Shown here in pieces: positions 1 to 13,047 of a stretch of DNA of 64,000 nucleotides. The notes beneath the pieces were generated by a model. It was given only the letters and a program-made list of their open reading frames with translations. It did no database searches and had not been told where the DNA came from. Origin of the DNA: Holacanthus passer (Eukaryota; Chordata; Actinopteri; Pomacanthidae); assembly GCA_025331565.1 (NCBI GenBank), contig JAFREQ010000040.1:6573001-6637000 (forward strand). Reading direction: 5' to 3'. Position 1 is the stretch's first letter, and every line of letters begins with the position of its first letter. The translations under genes and the position numbers were made by a program.

Positions 1-468
1 CAGACATAGGACTCTGCTTCCGTCGAGGCCATTGAAGTGTTTGAATGTAAATTTGGTACATCGGAGTGTTTCTGGAAGGATGTGAAGACCCAGAGTCAAA
101 AGAGGTTGTGGTCAGGTTGAGATTCTGTAAGGACGGAGGGTGTTTAACACAATCTTTGTTGGGAGAAGCATTGTTTCATAGCTTTTCTGTCTCTATACCT
201 ACAAAGGATAGAAGGACGTTAGCATATAACAAAATCATGCAAAAGTAATGTGTTAAAGTTTCTATGAATATTTTAAGTACAAATGTTTACATGTATGTGA
301 ATGTAGCTTTAATAAATAATAAATAATAATAAAATATTCTATTATTCTTTCTGACATAGAAGTTGTTGTGTTTGGCTTTTAATCTTGCTCTTCACAAATG
401 TACCAATAGATGGGGCTATGGGTTAATTATTTTTGAGTGGAACAACGACAGTGTGGTGCAAACAGCAT

Positions 469-481
469 TCACTAGAGGGCA
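469..481 (+). promoter_or_regulatory. Weak CTCF-like motif
   Basis: TCACTAGAGGGCA matches the CTCF core consensus at 12 of 13 positions. It is isolated in AT-rich DNA near the left edge. Chance occurrence is possible. Confidence 0.25.
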
Positions 482-3400
482 GGATGGAGTTTCCTAAAGG
501 TTATTGACAATTGGATAAACTCCACTTTGTGATTGGATACTGTGTGAGACCACAGTACACAGGGCACTAATGGCAGCCAGTAAATGTGGGCACATCACAG
601 GGGAAGGTCAAAAACACATTCTTTTCATTGCATTAGCCAATTTCATGCATAGCCTCCTTCATCTATTGTCTTCCAGCCATGTCCACAATCAAACGTGACA
701 GACTTCAGTGTGTGTGTTTTTCCAACTGTGTCTATGATGATTTATTTGTTACCCTTTCTGGTTACGGCTTATTTTTCAACATTACCAAGCATTTAAATTT
801 GAGAGAATGCTTCAGTGTCATAACAGAGGGGCTTACTGTTTCCTAGAAAATGACGTAAAGGACTAGAAAGAGCTTTGTTGAAAACAAATACAAGGTTCTT
901 GTTACCATTAACCGATTTTTTTTCAGAATTATTGCGCAAAAGCAACACAAGACAATGTGACAAAGTACAACAGAGATATTACTGAAAAATCTTGCCAACT
1001 GTACTGTTAGAAAATCTGGTGTTGTGTATCACGTCACATGAGTTTTTCAGATCACATCAGGTGGCCAGGTATCATCGTAATCCCACCCACCTCATCGTGA
1101 CAAGATAAGAAGAATCAGGTCAGTGAGGAATTGTGTGCTGCTTGTCAGTTTAGGACAAAGCGTGTATTAAATCCCAGAGTTTGAGTCTTTTCTGGTTTGC
1201 AGTCAACACTGGTCATGTAACATCAACTGACAAGACTGTTTTGAACCCACACACATGGCAGGTTATGTAACTTAAATTTGGTAGGTACCAGCTGACAGTC
1301 ATGTTAACGGTGATGGCCGGGTCAAATATAAAGCATAAACATACAGTGACATGAACACAAGCAGACTTTGTGGAATCGATCATTTTCAGCATCTCATGTT
1401 GTGTCATGCCTCCCAGCTGCCTGGGGTGGGGTGGCTGGAGAGGGTCAGTGGAGGACTAAGCTGTCAATACGAGGTCCCAAATGACACGGACAGAGAGATT
1501 ATGTAACTAACTGGAACAGTACGGAGGGAGGGGAAGGTTGGTTCAAAGTGATACATGAAATAAGCAAAGGATTGAAAGAGCAGAGGAGGCACAGAGCTGA
1601 GTAAAGAAGCTTGTTCAAGAAAGGGCAGAGGGGAGAAAAGGGGAATATGACATCACTTTTCTTAGAAAAACATGTAGAGACAAACAACAGCCATCATTTA
1701 TTCCTTGTTAACTAAGTCGATAGTTCTATGTGACGCTCTGGTCCCGCACACGGCCCCGGGGCCACTCATGCTGTGAAGCTACTGCTGCAACACTCGTCAA
1801 TAGTCGGCTCTTAGGGGTTACACACGGCTGAGCACACAGTGTTGGGGGAGATCAGACCTCAACATGAACCGCTGTCAGGCATGGATGTTGAACCTGTACG
1901 TGCATGTGTGTGAAGTAATAATGGTATTAGAGCAACGTTCTCTTACTCATATGCCCCAGTAGATGAATCTTTTATTAATGAGAGTGACAAGGCAAAAATA
2001 GATTGTGCAAGACCTTCAATGAAAAGCCTCCAGTGATCTGATGTGTCACTTTCATAAAATCATAAAGAAAAACACTGACCATCATATGAATAAGTCATTA
2101 TGGGATGGGCAAAGGGACGGGCCTTTTATTCAGCTGTCCAGCTTTTAAGGCTTGTGACAAAGTCTCACATTCTTATTAATTAAGGTGAATAAGCAACAAG
2201 ACAAGTTTGTTCGGTGCACAACCCAAACTGTGCACGGGTATTGACCAAGCCCTGATTTATCACATACCATGTCTCAATACAAAGTCATCCATCAGTGACC
2301 TTCTGCGTTGGTAGGTGTGGTGTGTGTGTGTGTTGTTGTGTGTGTGTGTTGTCAGAGTACCACCGCGTGAATATCTTTTTAGCTGTTGTTGTTTGTGTGT
2401 TTCGTCATTGTCCTGGTGGAGGAAGAGCAATTTATCCCCTGCCCATCCAGCCTCGTGGCAGCTGCCTGGGTCTGTGTCACTAAGCCTGCTGGGACAGAGC
2501 CTCACCAGGGGGGATGAAGAGCCTAAAGCCCCTCCAGCCTGCTGCCACAGACAGACCAGCTCTCTGACGAAGCAACCGGGAAACCAGCTCCCACAGACAG
2601 GCTGTATAAATAGATCTTCCATTTTGAACACGCTGAAATGGGAAGGAGGGGGGTAGGACAGACTGACAGACCTGAAAACCTGCCGCTGCCGACTGACAGA
2701 CGGATAGGTGAACATGGCATTAAGGCAGACAGCCATGGAGGTGCAGACCTGAACTAGGTCAAAAAACATTTGCAAAAACAAAACATTTATCAGTTTGTTC
2801 TTGTATAAAATATTATAGTATATACAGTATATTAGTTAGTTAGTTAGTTCATGATTAAAGCCAAGTAAATGTTGCTTAGAAAAAAGACTGATTCTAATAA
2901 GATGTGCAGTACTTGATACTTCATAACTATACTTTAATTTTGACACATGTACATGTAGGGCTGAGTATTTCAGTAATCTTAAGCACTGGCTAAAATGTTT
3001 CTGCAGCATTGAAAAGCTAGAATATTGTCTTGTTTACTTGTGTAAATATGAATGTATGAGATATTACCTGATTGGAATATTGGAACAAGATGTAAACACA
3101 ACATTGATATATCATCTCATCACTGATATGGCAAACCTGTTGGCAAACACATCCAGCAGTTTTGGAGCAACATCATTGTTCATTGTCGTGTTTGTGTTCA
3201 CCTGATGAATGTAAATCCAGAATTCAGTGTCTTTCAGCTCTGCTTTTGGTCTCTACCAACTCCTGATGCAAATATCTGGCTCCAAATGATAAAGTTTCTC
3301 TAAGTGATAATTATCAGTAGGTTCATCATTATGAGTCACCCCTTTCACATTGTGCTATTGTTTTCACCCTGTAATTTGATCTAAAAAAATAAAAATATAT

Positions 3401-6366
3401 ATAGATACACATTATAGTTGCATAGTTTTGCTATATTTGGATTGTTTTTAATTAGGGCAAAGGGCAAGACAACAGTTATGTTCTTTAGGAAATTTGGTTT
3501 GTTTTGCTGAATAATAAAAAAAGCTGTTCAAGCAAAACATGTTTATGTCAAAATAAGGTATTAAACAAGTAATGTTTTGGTAATGGTAATGAACTTCATG
3601 ATTAGTATTTGTGCGGGCATTAAAAATGATGACATGCTGAAATACTCCAGCTATGATGGCAGGTGGAACAGGTTAAGTAGAGAAAAGGTGTGTAAATAAA
3701 TGTGATTTAATGGTGGTGATTACGATAATTGGAATGTGGAGCAGCGACTTGGACAGCTCACCCAGTTTGCAAACATGCACCATTGACAGAAATGGGTGGA
3801 TCGTGGTGTGGTGGGGTAGACCTGTTTTTATTGCTACAAACTAGATTATATTTAAGCCATGGCAACCCATCCGCCTCCGCCGCCACGGCTTCTGTGCAGC
3901 ATTAGGCTGTACCACAGAAAGCCACACCCACGCATGTCATGCCAGGATAGTCCGCCCTTCCTGCCTATGTGGGCCTCCGATTTGGGGGAAATGTCTCAGC
4001 ATACGGGACTGAGTGACTCACTGTATCTTCAAATCTTCTTTGGAAACTCATGAGAAAAAAGTCGAGGCTACGCTGATGAAAGACAGATCCGAGTACATCT
4101 CATGCTGTCAGAAATTATTCTGAATGAAAAAGCTGTTGAAAGTCTCGTTAAAAGTTCTGCCACTCCATTCATTTTTAATTTTAGGTTTCCAACAAATCTG
4201 AGTATGTTAACACTTTGACGGCCCAGTTTCTTGATCTTAACACACACACACACACAGCATTCAGTAACATTCAAGAACTTCAGGATTTTCTTATATCCTG
4301 ATCTTTCATAACTGATTAGATATGTACAGTTTGTTGGTCTAAAAATGTAGTTTACACACTGTAACCTTTGTTCTATGAGCACAAATTGAGCTCTATAGCA
4401 CATTTGAAATTACAGTGACACAAATTATGCAGCATGATTCCTCAGGCGATTGATCTAACATAGTACCCCAATCAGGATCTATAACTATCTCAGCCCTCAA
4501 ATGGGGAAGGCACTTTGTGGATCCTTTTCAAACCCCTAAAAATACAATCAGTCTCCAAGTGGAGGTTAGATGCATTACTATCTAAAAGAGACACAATCCA
4601 TGGATGTCCACTCGATGAGTCCATCAATAACCCTGATAGCAGAGAGGTAGGAGGCCGACTGCTTTAACAGATCAAACTGTACTGCTCGGTCAAATCTCAG
4701 CTACTTGAAGCCTCATCACAAGTGAAAAGGTCCCTTAGTCTGAATAACCATTTTACAGCATGTGAAAGGTGCCAATACAGAGAAGTGGAGGAGCAGGAGA
4801 GAGCTTTACTTCCTGTACATCAGATGAGAGCTGGAGAAATCCGCAGCCAGATGTGGAAGCATAGCACTGTTGTACTGGATGCTATAGGTGACATAGTCTG
4901 CTCCCAGACAGATATTGGAGGGGGGGATTAATGCATCACTGCTGTCAGGCAAGGTCACGTGGGACAGCTTTGAATCAAAAGAGGGAATGAGGATTATTTT
5001 TTATCTGATATTTTGCCACGTATGCTGTTGACCCCGACCACTTCCACTACCACTACCACAGTCCATTGCACAACAGCAATTAGTAGGTCCGTCCTGATCT
5101 TCTAACACACACACTCTGCATGTCTCCAACGTCATTTAGAAGGCATGGGTAGGCAGCGGGACTTAAGTGCATTAGATTAGAGTAAAATAAACATGATCAG
5201 ACCCTGCCATCTGCACCGGGATGGCACGGTTGCTTAGCACTGGGCACTGTTTGGATTGTCTGACGTTGACGTGCTGACGTTGGAATGCGTGTCACTGTGT
5301 TTGTGTGTGTTTATGACTGTGTGTTTATGTGGCCATTTGTACAGATGGCACCATTCGAATGATGATGGATTCATTTTCCAGACAGTCTTCCAAATGAAGT
5401 CAGTCTCGTCTCAGTTTTGAATCAGTGTGTCTGTGTGTTTGTGCATATTTCTAATGTGTTTAGTCTGGCTTTGGTTTTGGTGGATATTTATTAATAAAAA
5501 TATGATCAGTAAGATTTTATTATCAAAAACAATATATTTAATTGTGAGACAAAACTGGACTAAACAGAAAAAAAACAGATCTCAAAGGTTGTCCATTAGA
5601 GACATCGGCTTTATGAAACTGATCCAAATTTGGCTGCTTTTAATTCCCAAACACTCTTTTTCTCACACATAAACACCCCTCTCATTACCTTTAGCGTGTG
5701 GGTGAGAGACTTATTGAGTCTCAAAATAGAGTCACAGCAATAATAACAGCAATATCCTGGCAACCCATATCATTGTGCTCTGTCAGTGAGTACGCTAATA
5801 GGGTTAATATGAAAGAGATGAATGGGCGTCTTCAGGGCACAACCTGAATTCAAATTACATAAACATCTCCATCAAACATCAGGGTATGTGTGTTTTTTTT
5901 GTTTCTGTGTGAGCACATAGATTTTGTGTGTGAGTCTCAGAGAAAAGGAGAGAGAGAGAGACAAGCGGGCTTTATGAGTGGACCAACTTGGCATTCACCT
6001 CAGTGCACACACACCATCCCTAATTGGCAGTCGTGGAGAAAGTCCAGACAAGCTGAAACTGCAGAGACGTCACACGAAGGTTATCTGGTGCACCAATGAA
6101 AAACAGATAGGGAACGTCATGTTAATCAGCACAGTGTCAAGAGCGAAAAAGAGAGTGTGTTTTGCATTTTTTAAAAATCTGTGGTACGGGGAAAAATGTG
6201 CATGGTGACTTCCTAACAGTTTCTTTTCTCTGATTATTTTAACGGTAAAATGAAACTGGCTGATTTTTAATGTTGCCCCAACAGCAGCTTCATATAGCAC
6301 CTGCTGTGTTTCAACAGAGGGTCTTCAGTTCAGCTCTAGCACACATGTGTCGTGTGTGTGCACGTG

Positions 6367-6368
<2 letters not shown>

Positions 6369-6404
<36 letters not shown>
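6369..6404. repeat. (GT)18 microsatellite
   Basis: A pure GT run in gene-free DNA. The 119-codon ORF crossing it is an artefact of the repeat. Confidence 0.95.
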
Positions 6405-6405
<1 letters not shown>

Positions 6406-7919
6406 AGTGGTCGTGGCAGGAAGTTGGACCGGAGTTCATTAATCAAGGCAGCATTTGTTCTGAGAAGTTAAGCAAAGCTCAGGCAACGAAAGTACAGTAC
6501 AAAGATAAAATAGTGAAACAAAATGCATCTACTGAAAATGTCTCATGTCTTCATTCTTCAGAGATGGTTTTTTTCATTATCAGGGGAAGCTCTAGTTTAA
6601 GTACATTAAGTACAGGCATTAAATTCTAGTCTATTTTCCACATGGTCCATAACAATTACACAACTCTACTTTTTCCCCGTCTCATCAAACTTTTGTTTTA
6701 ATCTTAAGAATGTGGAACTATAATTTGCATTGTAAAGATAAAGAAAAGAATTTGGTTATAAAATGTTTAAAATAAAGATTCAACTACTACTTTTTATATT
6801 AGAATTCTATATGTTGTATTGAATGCAAGAATAAAGACGTATCAAATTAGGCAAGATAACATAGATTTAGTTCTTAAAGGCTCAAACACATAAGTTTGGA
6901 GCAGCTTCCTACTGACCCCCTTCACCAAACATGTTCTCCAGCTGCTCTGTCACTCACCATTAATGTGCCTCTGCCACAAATACACACACATTAAACGTGT
7001 GCCCACACATAAGCACCCACATACTCACAACCTCATACAGGCCATAGATGTAGTATGAGAGTGGTTTAAACTTTAACTGACTGGCTTTGACTTAATTATC
7101 ATTTTTCTTGCTTAGCTCACTGGACATGAACTCAAGCCTTCCATGACTGAGATATAAATGACTCCTCTGAAAAGTGTGCGTCATCGTATCATGTATCAGC
7201 ACTCAGACTGTATGAGAGAGAGCGAGGCTGAAAAAGAAAGTGTGAGCCCTCGGTCATATTGAACTTTGGTACTGTGCTTCATAGAGTAAATAACTCCGAT
7301 GAGCTCAACAGATAATAACCATGCCTTAAATCATCACAGAGGTTACTGCATGAAGCTCAAATTGAAAATATATTTAATCATGCTGACAATGCTTAGAAGA
7401 ACAGGAAAAGAATAGAGGAAGAGGAGGATTATCATTGTTTTGATATAAACCAGCCAAACTCTGAAAGCAGAGATCTTTGTCATACACACTTTGAAAAACC
7501 ACAGTACTGGGCACAGGATGCAGCTGCGTAACTCCTGTCTTTTAGTTTTGTTTCATTAACTTAGTACCTGTCCCCTCCACCCATCTGGCCTCCTGCCTGC
7601 CCCGCCAGGACACAGTAAATGATATGTGATTAAACACAAAGTGGTAAATGGAGCAGAAGTACAAACACTGCAATCTGCACATTTCTCCTGAGAAAGCCAT
7701 CGGACCTCCGTGAAGAAAACGCAGTGACCCACGCACCCCTCCATTAAGGCCAGTCACTCCCACACCGCATGCATGCCTGTGTGGCTGGAGGGGGAGGAGA
7801 AGAGAGAGAAATTTGGCTCGGAGAGAAAGTCAGAGGAGAAGAGATACGTGACAGTCATCATGTACTTGGGAGACCTAAGAAGTTCCTGCTTTGGCCGTTG
7901 ACTCACCGGTGAGGAAGCC

Positions 7920-7922
<3 letters not shown>

Positions 7923-7958
<36 letters not shown>
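7923..7958. repeat. (AC)18 microsatellite
   Basis: A pure AC run in gene-free DNA. Confidence 0.95.
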
Positions 7959-7961
<3 letters not shown>

Positions 7962-8744
7962 CAGAGTATCAAAGGAGACTTGAAGGCTCAGACCTCGCAT
8001 AAATACACATATGATCAATTCATGGGTGCATTACTGTATTATTCATTAGAGCAACAAGAATGACGAAGATTTTTAACAGCTCATGAATATTAAGCCCTCT
8101 GGACTAAATCTCAAACCTCCAGTTCCCTGATGTTCATCATGTAAACAAGAGACAAAGAGAAAGAAAGAAGGAGGAAAAGCATGGAGCAGAAGAGAGGTGA
8201 GGTGGGAAAGATAGGAAGAAACAGTGAGATTGGGAGAGATCAGAGTTTGTCTGGAAAACACAACCAGAGGATGTCGGGGCAGAGGTAGATGTGCTCGTCC
8301 CTGTTTCCATGGCGACCCGAATGTGCTGTCGGTGCAGTGACGCCGGTCTGGAGCTCTACGACATGAGCCACACGTGCCAATGCCCAGCTGACAGCACCGA
8401 GCATACGCCACCGTCTATTCATAGCACCTAAGTGACGCCCAGGAGGGACACAGGCGGCCCTGAGTGTGGGCCAAGGAGGCCAGGAGCCCGAAGCTGTGTG
8501 GGGGCCGACCCAGGACTGGATGGCGCCCCTTGATGGAGCTGGACGGACGCATGAGAAGAGATGAACTCATGTTAAACGTTATGTCATCGTCTCTCTGATC
8601 TCTGCCCACACTGACAAAAGGTGACACCTGCTCCCTCAGTCATCACCAGGAATTAGACAAATCCGAGCTTTTTAGAGGTCTCTAAATATACACGCAAGAA
8701 TAAAGTGTGCATATGAAGATCTAAGAAGTTGGACCATACCTGCA

Positions 8745-9290
8745 TTGACTACAGGTCTATGTAAGAGGTGATTTCAAAATCCTCCTCCTTCTTACCTATA
8801 AGGCTTTAAATCTGTTGCTCATATATCTCTAGCTTTATTTCTCCATATACCCCATCGCGTCCTTTACGTTCCCTTGATGTGACCTTCTTAACTATTCCTT
8901 GATTTAAGAACTCTTTTGGTGATCTTTGCCCACCGAGATTCTCTATAATAATCTTTGCATATGTGGGAGACAAGCTCTGTTGATTCTTTAAAATCCGGGC
9001 TGAAAACACATCTTTTCTTCTGTTCGCTATGATCTCTCCTCTTTTCACCAGCTGGGAACGAAGGCTATCTCTCCCAATCATGTTATACTGTTTGATTTCT
9101 GTTTTTAAAATTACTAACCTCAACCTTGTTGTCATATTGACATTATTACTTGTGCATGTATGAGTGTCTTTGCTTACTTTTACATGTCATATCATGTGTT
9201 TTCTTCCTGTTGTTTCTTACTGGCTTGTAAAGTGTACAGACTCTCTGGGTGATGTGCACTTTAAATAAGCTGAAGCTGAAGTTGCATATC
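8745..9290 (+). mobile_element. Decayed LINE (non-LTR retrotransposon) 3' end
   Basis: The sequence translated near 8772 reads DFKILLLTYKALN, and near 8980 it reads close to LKSGLKTHLF. Both are conserved at the end of LINE ORF2 proteins of the L2/Rex type, after the reverse transcriptase. A tail follows, CTTGTAAAGTGTACAGACTC and GATGTGCACTTTAAATAAGC near 9225-9275, like the usual fish LINE 3' UTR. The frame is broken by stops and shifts. A 109-codon ORF on the other strand is a shadow. Confidence 0.55.
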
Positions 9291-12196
9291 TACAATCTAC
9301 AATCTACACAAACTTGATGAGGTCACGAGGGGTCAAATCGCATTTGTTTGAAGCACATCAGGGTTCAAGTTCAGCTTTATTTGGGGGCAACAGCCAGGTC
9401 AGGTGCATGTTGTAAATATATATAAGAACATGATAGAAAACATATGGTGTAAGAGGGTATAGCAGAAAATTCAACTCTAAAAATGTGTGTAACACTGATC
9501 TAGGAGGTACTACAGCAGGTAAGAAGGATACTATAGAGTTTTGGGGGAGGGAAGATCAGATCAGGGACCTGGAGTTGAGTAATATGTTGGAATCCAGGGA
9601 CCAACACTTCCTGAGGTGCTTCCTCTGTATCTGACTCACAGTCATGAATAATTTTAGTCATATTTCCTGTTATGTTTTGGGTTTCATTGACAAAATGACA
9701 AAATGTCTTTTTCGTTTTCTTGTCTTTTGTCTTCAAACTTTAACGGCCCAGAAAGTCTCTGATGAAATCCTCTGGAATCAAAATTTTCTGACAAGCACAA
9801 ATATTCTAAATATTATACAGTAAAGAAATCAGATTTAAAACAACAGCTCCATTTTTGCTTCTTCAGACAGTTCATATTTGTGGTGTTACGATATGACAAA
9901 TCTCCTAGCTGACACTGTGGCTCGCATCAAAGGGAAAATCTCGTGAAATAATTGTTTACATATCAATAACTGTGCCACAGAGTCAAGTTGTAATAATCTT
10001 CCCGAGCATGGCTGCATGTGATGCCAATTTACCTTCACACCACACTGCCCAGAGTGTGGTACAGTTGGCAAGGGGGCTGGAAACACCAAGTCAGTGCCTC
10101 CTTTGTGAGCGATTGTTCAAGCTCAATTGGTACTTCTGTAACCCCGCTTTGTGCGAGAGATCAGGCAGAAGAATAGCAGAGACTCTGAGGCGTGAAGAGG
10201 CCCATTGTGGTCGGTCAGCGCCTAAAGTTAGATGACATTGTGGCCATTCGACGGCTGGTGTCAAAGGCCATTGTGGCTCCTGATGTGCCGCGGCGGAGGT
10301 ACAGAGTTGCTGAGTGAAATCGATCTGAGCGGGACAAAGATCGCCACTTTGTCTGCGTGTGTGTTGGTTTTGTATTGTTTGTTTATGTGTGTGCATGTGC
10401 TTGTATGTGAGCGTGTCTGTGTTGAGTGCTGCGTCCTGTGTTTGTTTGTAGAAATTCAGCCGACGCAGGCCTTTCACAGCCCTGGGATCAGCAGTTTGCC
10501 CCCTCAGGAGAGAAACTGACAGAAAGCGGGGTGAACCATGTGGACGCCCCCCTTTTATGCCCCTATTGTGCCCATGTGGCCGCATCAATAGTGCTACGGC
10601 AGAGGCCACTGGCAATGGAAAAGTGCTGCACAAGACACTTTGAGATAAAGGTTCATTACACCTGTGTGATGAAGAGGAGACGGGACAAAGAGCCTAATGA
10701 GAGCAGAGACGTGGACTGAATTCACACACAGTCACATGACCGTCAGCAGAACTCAGGAAACGTTGTATGTAGAATAGAAATCAGGTCTATTTTTTCCATC
10801 ACCCATCTGTAGTGGTGTGTTTGCACCCGTGATGACTCCCGTACCCGCTGGCCACGGCCCGAGGACGGTTGCCTAGGACTCGCATGCACGCTGAGATAGG
10901 AGCAAGCCTGGGCAGGTCGCTCCGTTCCCTCCGCAGGACAATGGCTTTTTCAGATGCTTGGCTGAGCAGGAGTCTTAGAGAATCTGTGAGAGAAAGGGGG
11001 CCTCTCACAGCCCCTCCGTCGGCTGACATTTACGCTTTTGCCAAGTTCAACATGTTCACACAGAAAACGGCATTTTAGAAGTGCTGATGGAGGCTGATGC
11101 TGAAATGCTTTTCTGACAGCTCAAATAAGCACGTCGACACTGAAGAATGAATTAGTACTGTTTTTTTCTTGTTGTATGTTCCTGTTCTTGCTTGTTGGAA
11201 GTTTAATGCTTTATAATTATTATTAATTAAATCTCCAGTGGATCTCTATAAGCTGAACACAGGCTGTCAGGCTGTTGTCAGCAGGTGTCAACTGAGGACA
11301 TCCCTCCATATAAAAGGACCCAAAGGAACTCATATAGAAGGATATTCTGTTGCTGGTATGTTCCCAAATGATGAATCATGACACCAAGTTAGGTCAAAGC
11401 CACTAAAGATGAGAGTCAAGATGGCTATAGAATAAAGTGGCAACATATCAGCATCATGAGAAGCTGGACTGTGATGGACGGGAAGGTTGTGTATCAGATA
11501 TCTGATACCTGATAGCACAGCTCTATATGTTCCCATTACTGCAACCATAATGCAGGTAATTTAAGTAATTTGTTCCTGAGGAGACGCTGTGGTTTTACTG
11601 GGAAGCTCCTGGTATCAATAGAGTTCGGTCAATTCAGAATGTGTTTAAAACAATGAATCTTCCTTGAATTTCTTTAAACACATTAACATTGACTTGACTG
11701 TAGCACAGGCCGGGCAAATAAACCTCGTCAGTAATCCAGACAGGACACACATGACAGATGATTGACTGAGTGATTAATAGTTTCTACTTAAAGGTTTTGT
11801 GCACTTAACTATCTGTACTGAACAATGGCTGCAGGCAGCAACCTCCCTTTAGGGTGGCGACCTTCTGTACTACACAATAGTGTTTATCAGACTCAAACAT
11901 CCACCCAAATAGTTTAAAAATGAATTATGTGGTTTGTTGTAAGGATAAAAACAAAGGTTTAAAATGCCTCCAACTAAATACACACTGTGACTTGTGTAAT
12001 GCAAACATGCAGAAACCGACAGGTTCGGCAGGTGAACGTGATGATGTCAGCAGTGTGACAGTGAGCGAGGAAGACCTGCTTTTAAGCTATAGAGGCAGGA
12101 AGCACAAGACTGAGCATCTTACTGGGATATAACGTCGTCTGGAAACAAAGTGTTGCATTACATTATATGGAGTGTTACATTGTATTATGGATAAAG
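9291..12196. other. Gene-free stretch with a GC-richer patch at 10.0-11.05 kb
   Basis: The GC-rich patch contains several ORFs of 70-180 codons on both strands without recognisable domains. It includes the three spaced CATTGTGG sites. It might be a regulatory region for the gene to the right, or an ancient decayed gene. Nothing else stands out. Confidence 0.4.
10203..10276. promoter_or_regulatory. Three CATTGTGG sites at exact 33-bp spacing (SOX-like)
   Basis: CATTGTGG occurs at 10203, 10236 and 10269. The core CATTGT (ACAATG on the other strand) is a SOX-family HMG binding sequence. The DNA between the sites is not repeated, so this is not a simple tandem array. It lies in a GC-richer patch (about 10000-11050) with no gene. 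Confidence 0.35.
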
Positions 12197-12388
12197 GAGC
12201 AACTGACAGTTATTTTCATCATCGATTAATCTGTCATTTACTATCACAGAAGAATATGAAAACAAACATTCACATTTGAGAGAATGGAAACACAGAATTT
12301 TGGACAATTATGCTTAAAAAAATAACTTAAATAATGAATTGATTATCAAAAATTTCCTCTGACTAATCAATTAATTGCTGTATCTCTA
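12197..12388 (+). mobile_element. Fish MITE-type repeat rich in CGATTAAT motifs, copy A
   Basis: GCAACTGACAGTTATTTTC followed by ATCGATTAATCTGTC, the inner ATTCACATTTGAGA and the end AATTGCTGTATCTCTA match a repeat common in teleosts (usually starting GGGCTGCAACTAACGATT and ending CGTTGCAGCTC). An internal part is deleted. Its right half is repeated again at 12454-12530. Confidence 0.65.
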
Positions 12389-12400
12389 ATTGTTCATATA

Positions 12401-12431
12401 GATAGATAGATAGATCAATCTATCTATCTAT
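12401..12431. repeat. (GATA)n / (TATC)n inverted microsatellite
   Basis: GATAGATAGATAGATC is directly followed by AATCTATCTATCTATGG, so the two arms can pair as a hairpin with almost no loop. It separates the two related repeat copies. Confidence 0.8.
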
Positions 12432-12453
12432 GGATGCACTGAAGTTTGGGCAT

Positions 12454-12530
12454 CTTGAAAATATAACTTTAATGATGAATTGATGATCCAAAATTTCCAT
12501 CTACCAATCAATTATTTTTTTCTAATTTTG
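12454..12530 (+). repeat. Partial tandem copy of the 12.3-kb repeat end
   Basis: CTTGAAAATATAACTTTAAT and the following AATTGATGATCCAAAATTTC are a diverged copy of 12313-12392. The two copies are separated by a GATA/TATC inverted microsatellite (12401-12431). This suggests local duplication rather than a separate insertion. Confidence 0.55.
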
Positions 12531-12703
12531 CACATGTGAAACTTGCAGGTTGCATTTATTTCTATTTAATCTCAGCTATAGCTTATATTTTATTTTAGCT
12601 GCCACTTTTATATTCATCCTTAAATGAATTTCTTAAGATGGAATAACAAGTCAAACATCAGAGTAAACATGTCATAAAGTGTCAAAAACCTATTTCTCCA
12701 TTC

Positions 12704-12732
<29 letters not shown>
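12704..12732. repeat. (CA)14 microsatellite
   Basis: A CA run immediately upstream of the CpG-rich 12.8-kb block. Confidence 0.95.
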
Positions 12733-12734
<2 letters not shown>

Positions 12735-12779
12735 CTGTGATGCACATGAGTCCCTAACAGATCAGCAGTCACTCCCTCA

Positions 12780-13014
12780 GTCCCTGTAGGTGACAGATGC
12801 TCCAGTGTCTCCTCTCTGTGCTGGAGGCTGGAGGCTGGAGGCTGCCTCCACTTTATGAATGGATGGGTGTGGCGCTGGTGATGAGGCTGTCGTCACCGCG
12901 CACCCTGACAGACGCTGAGGCTGAAGGCTGGTCCACAGCGAGACATAACCGGGCTCTGCCAGCGCCTGGGAGAGACGAGCGGAGCAAGCAGGGAAGGGGA
13001 GGAGAAGAGAGAGA

Positions 13015-13047
<33 letters not shown>

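Larger units (their letters stand above)
1..8744. other. Gene-free AT-rich stretch
   Basis: No ORF here resembles a known protein and no pair of strong splice sites encloses a coding-like segment. It holds AATAAT runs (310-336), which could be the 3' end of a gene lying to the left, GT-rich DNA (2315-2350), (TTAG)4 (2832-2849), (CA)8 (4241-4257) and a GC-richer patch at 8240-8640 of unknown nature. The 173-codon minus-strand ORF at 2260-2781 crosses a CA repeat and has no recognisable domain. Confidence 0.55.

Noticed and set aside
10091..10633. 180-codon minus-strand ORF in the GC-rich 10-kb patch
   Set aside because: Overlapping ORFs in several frames show this is due to base composition; no family resemblance.
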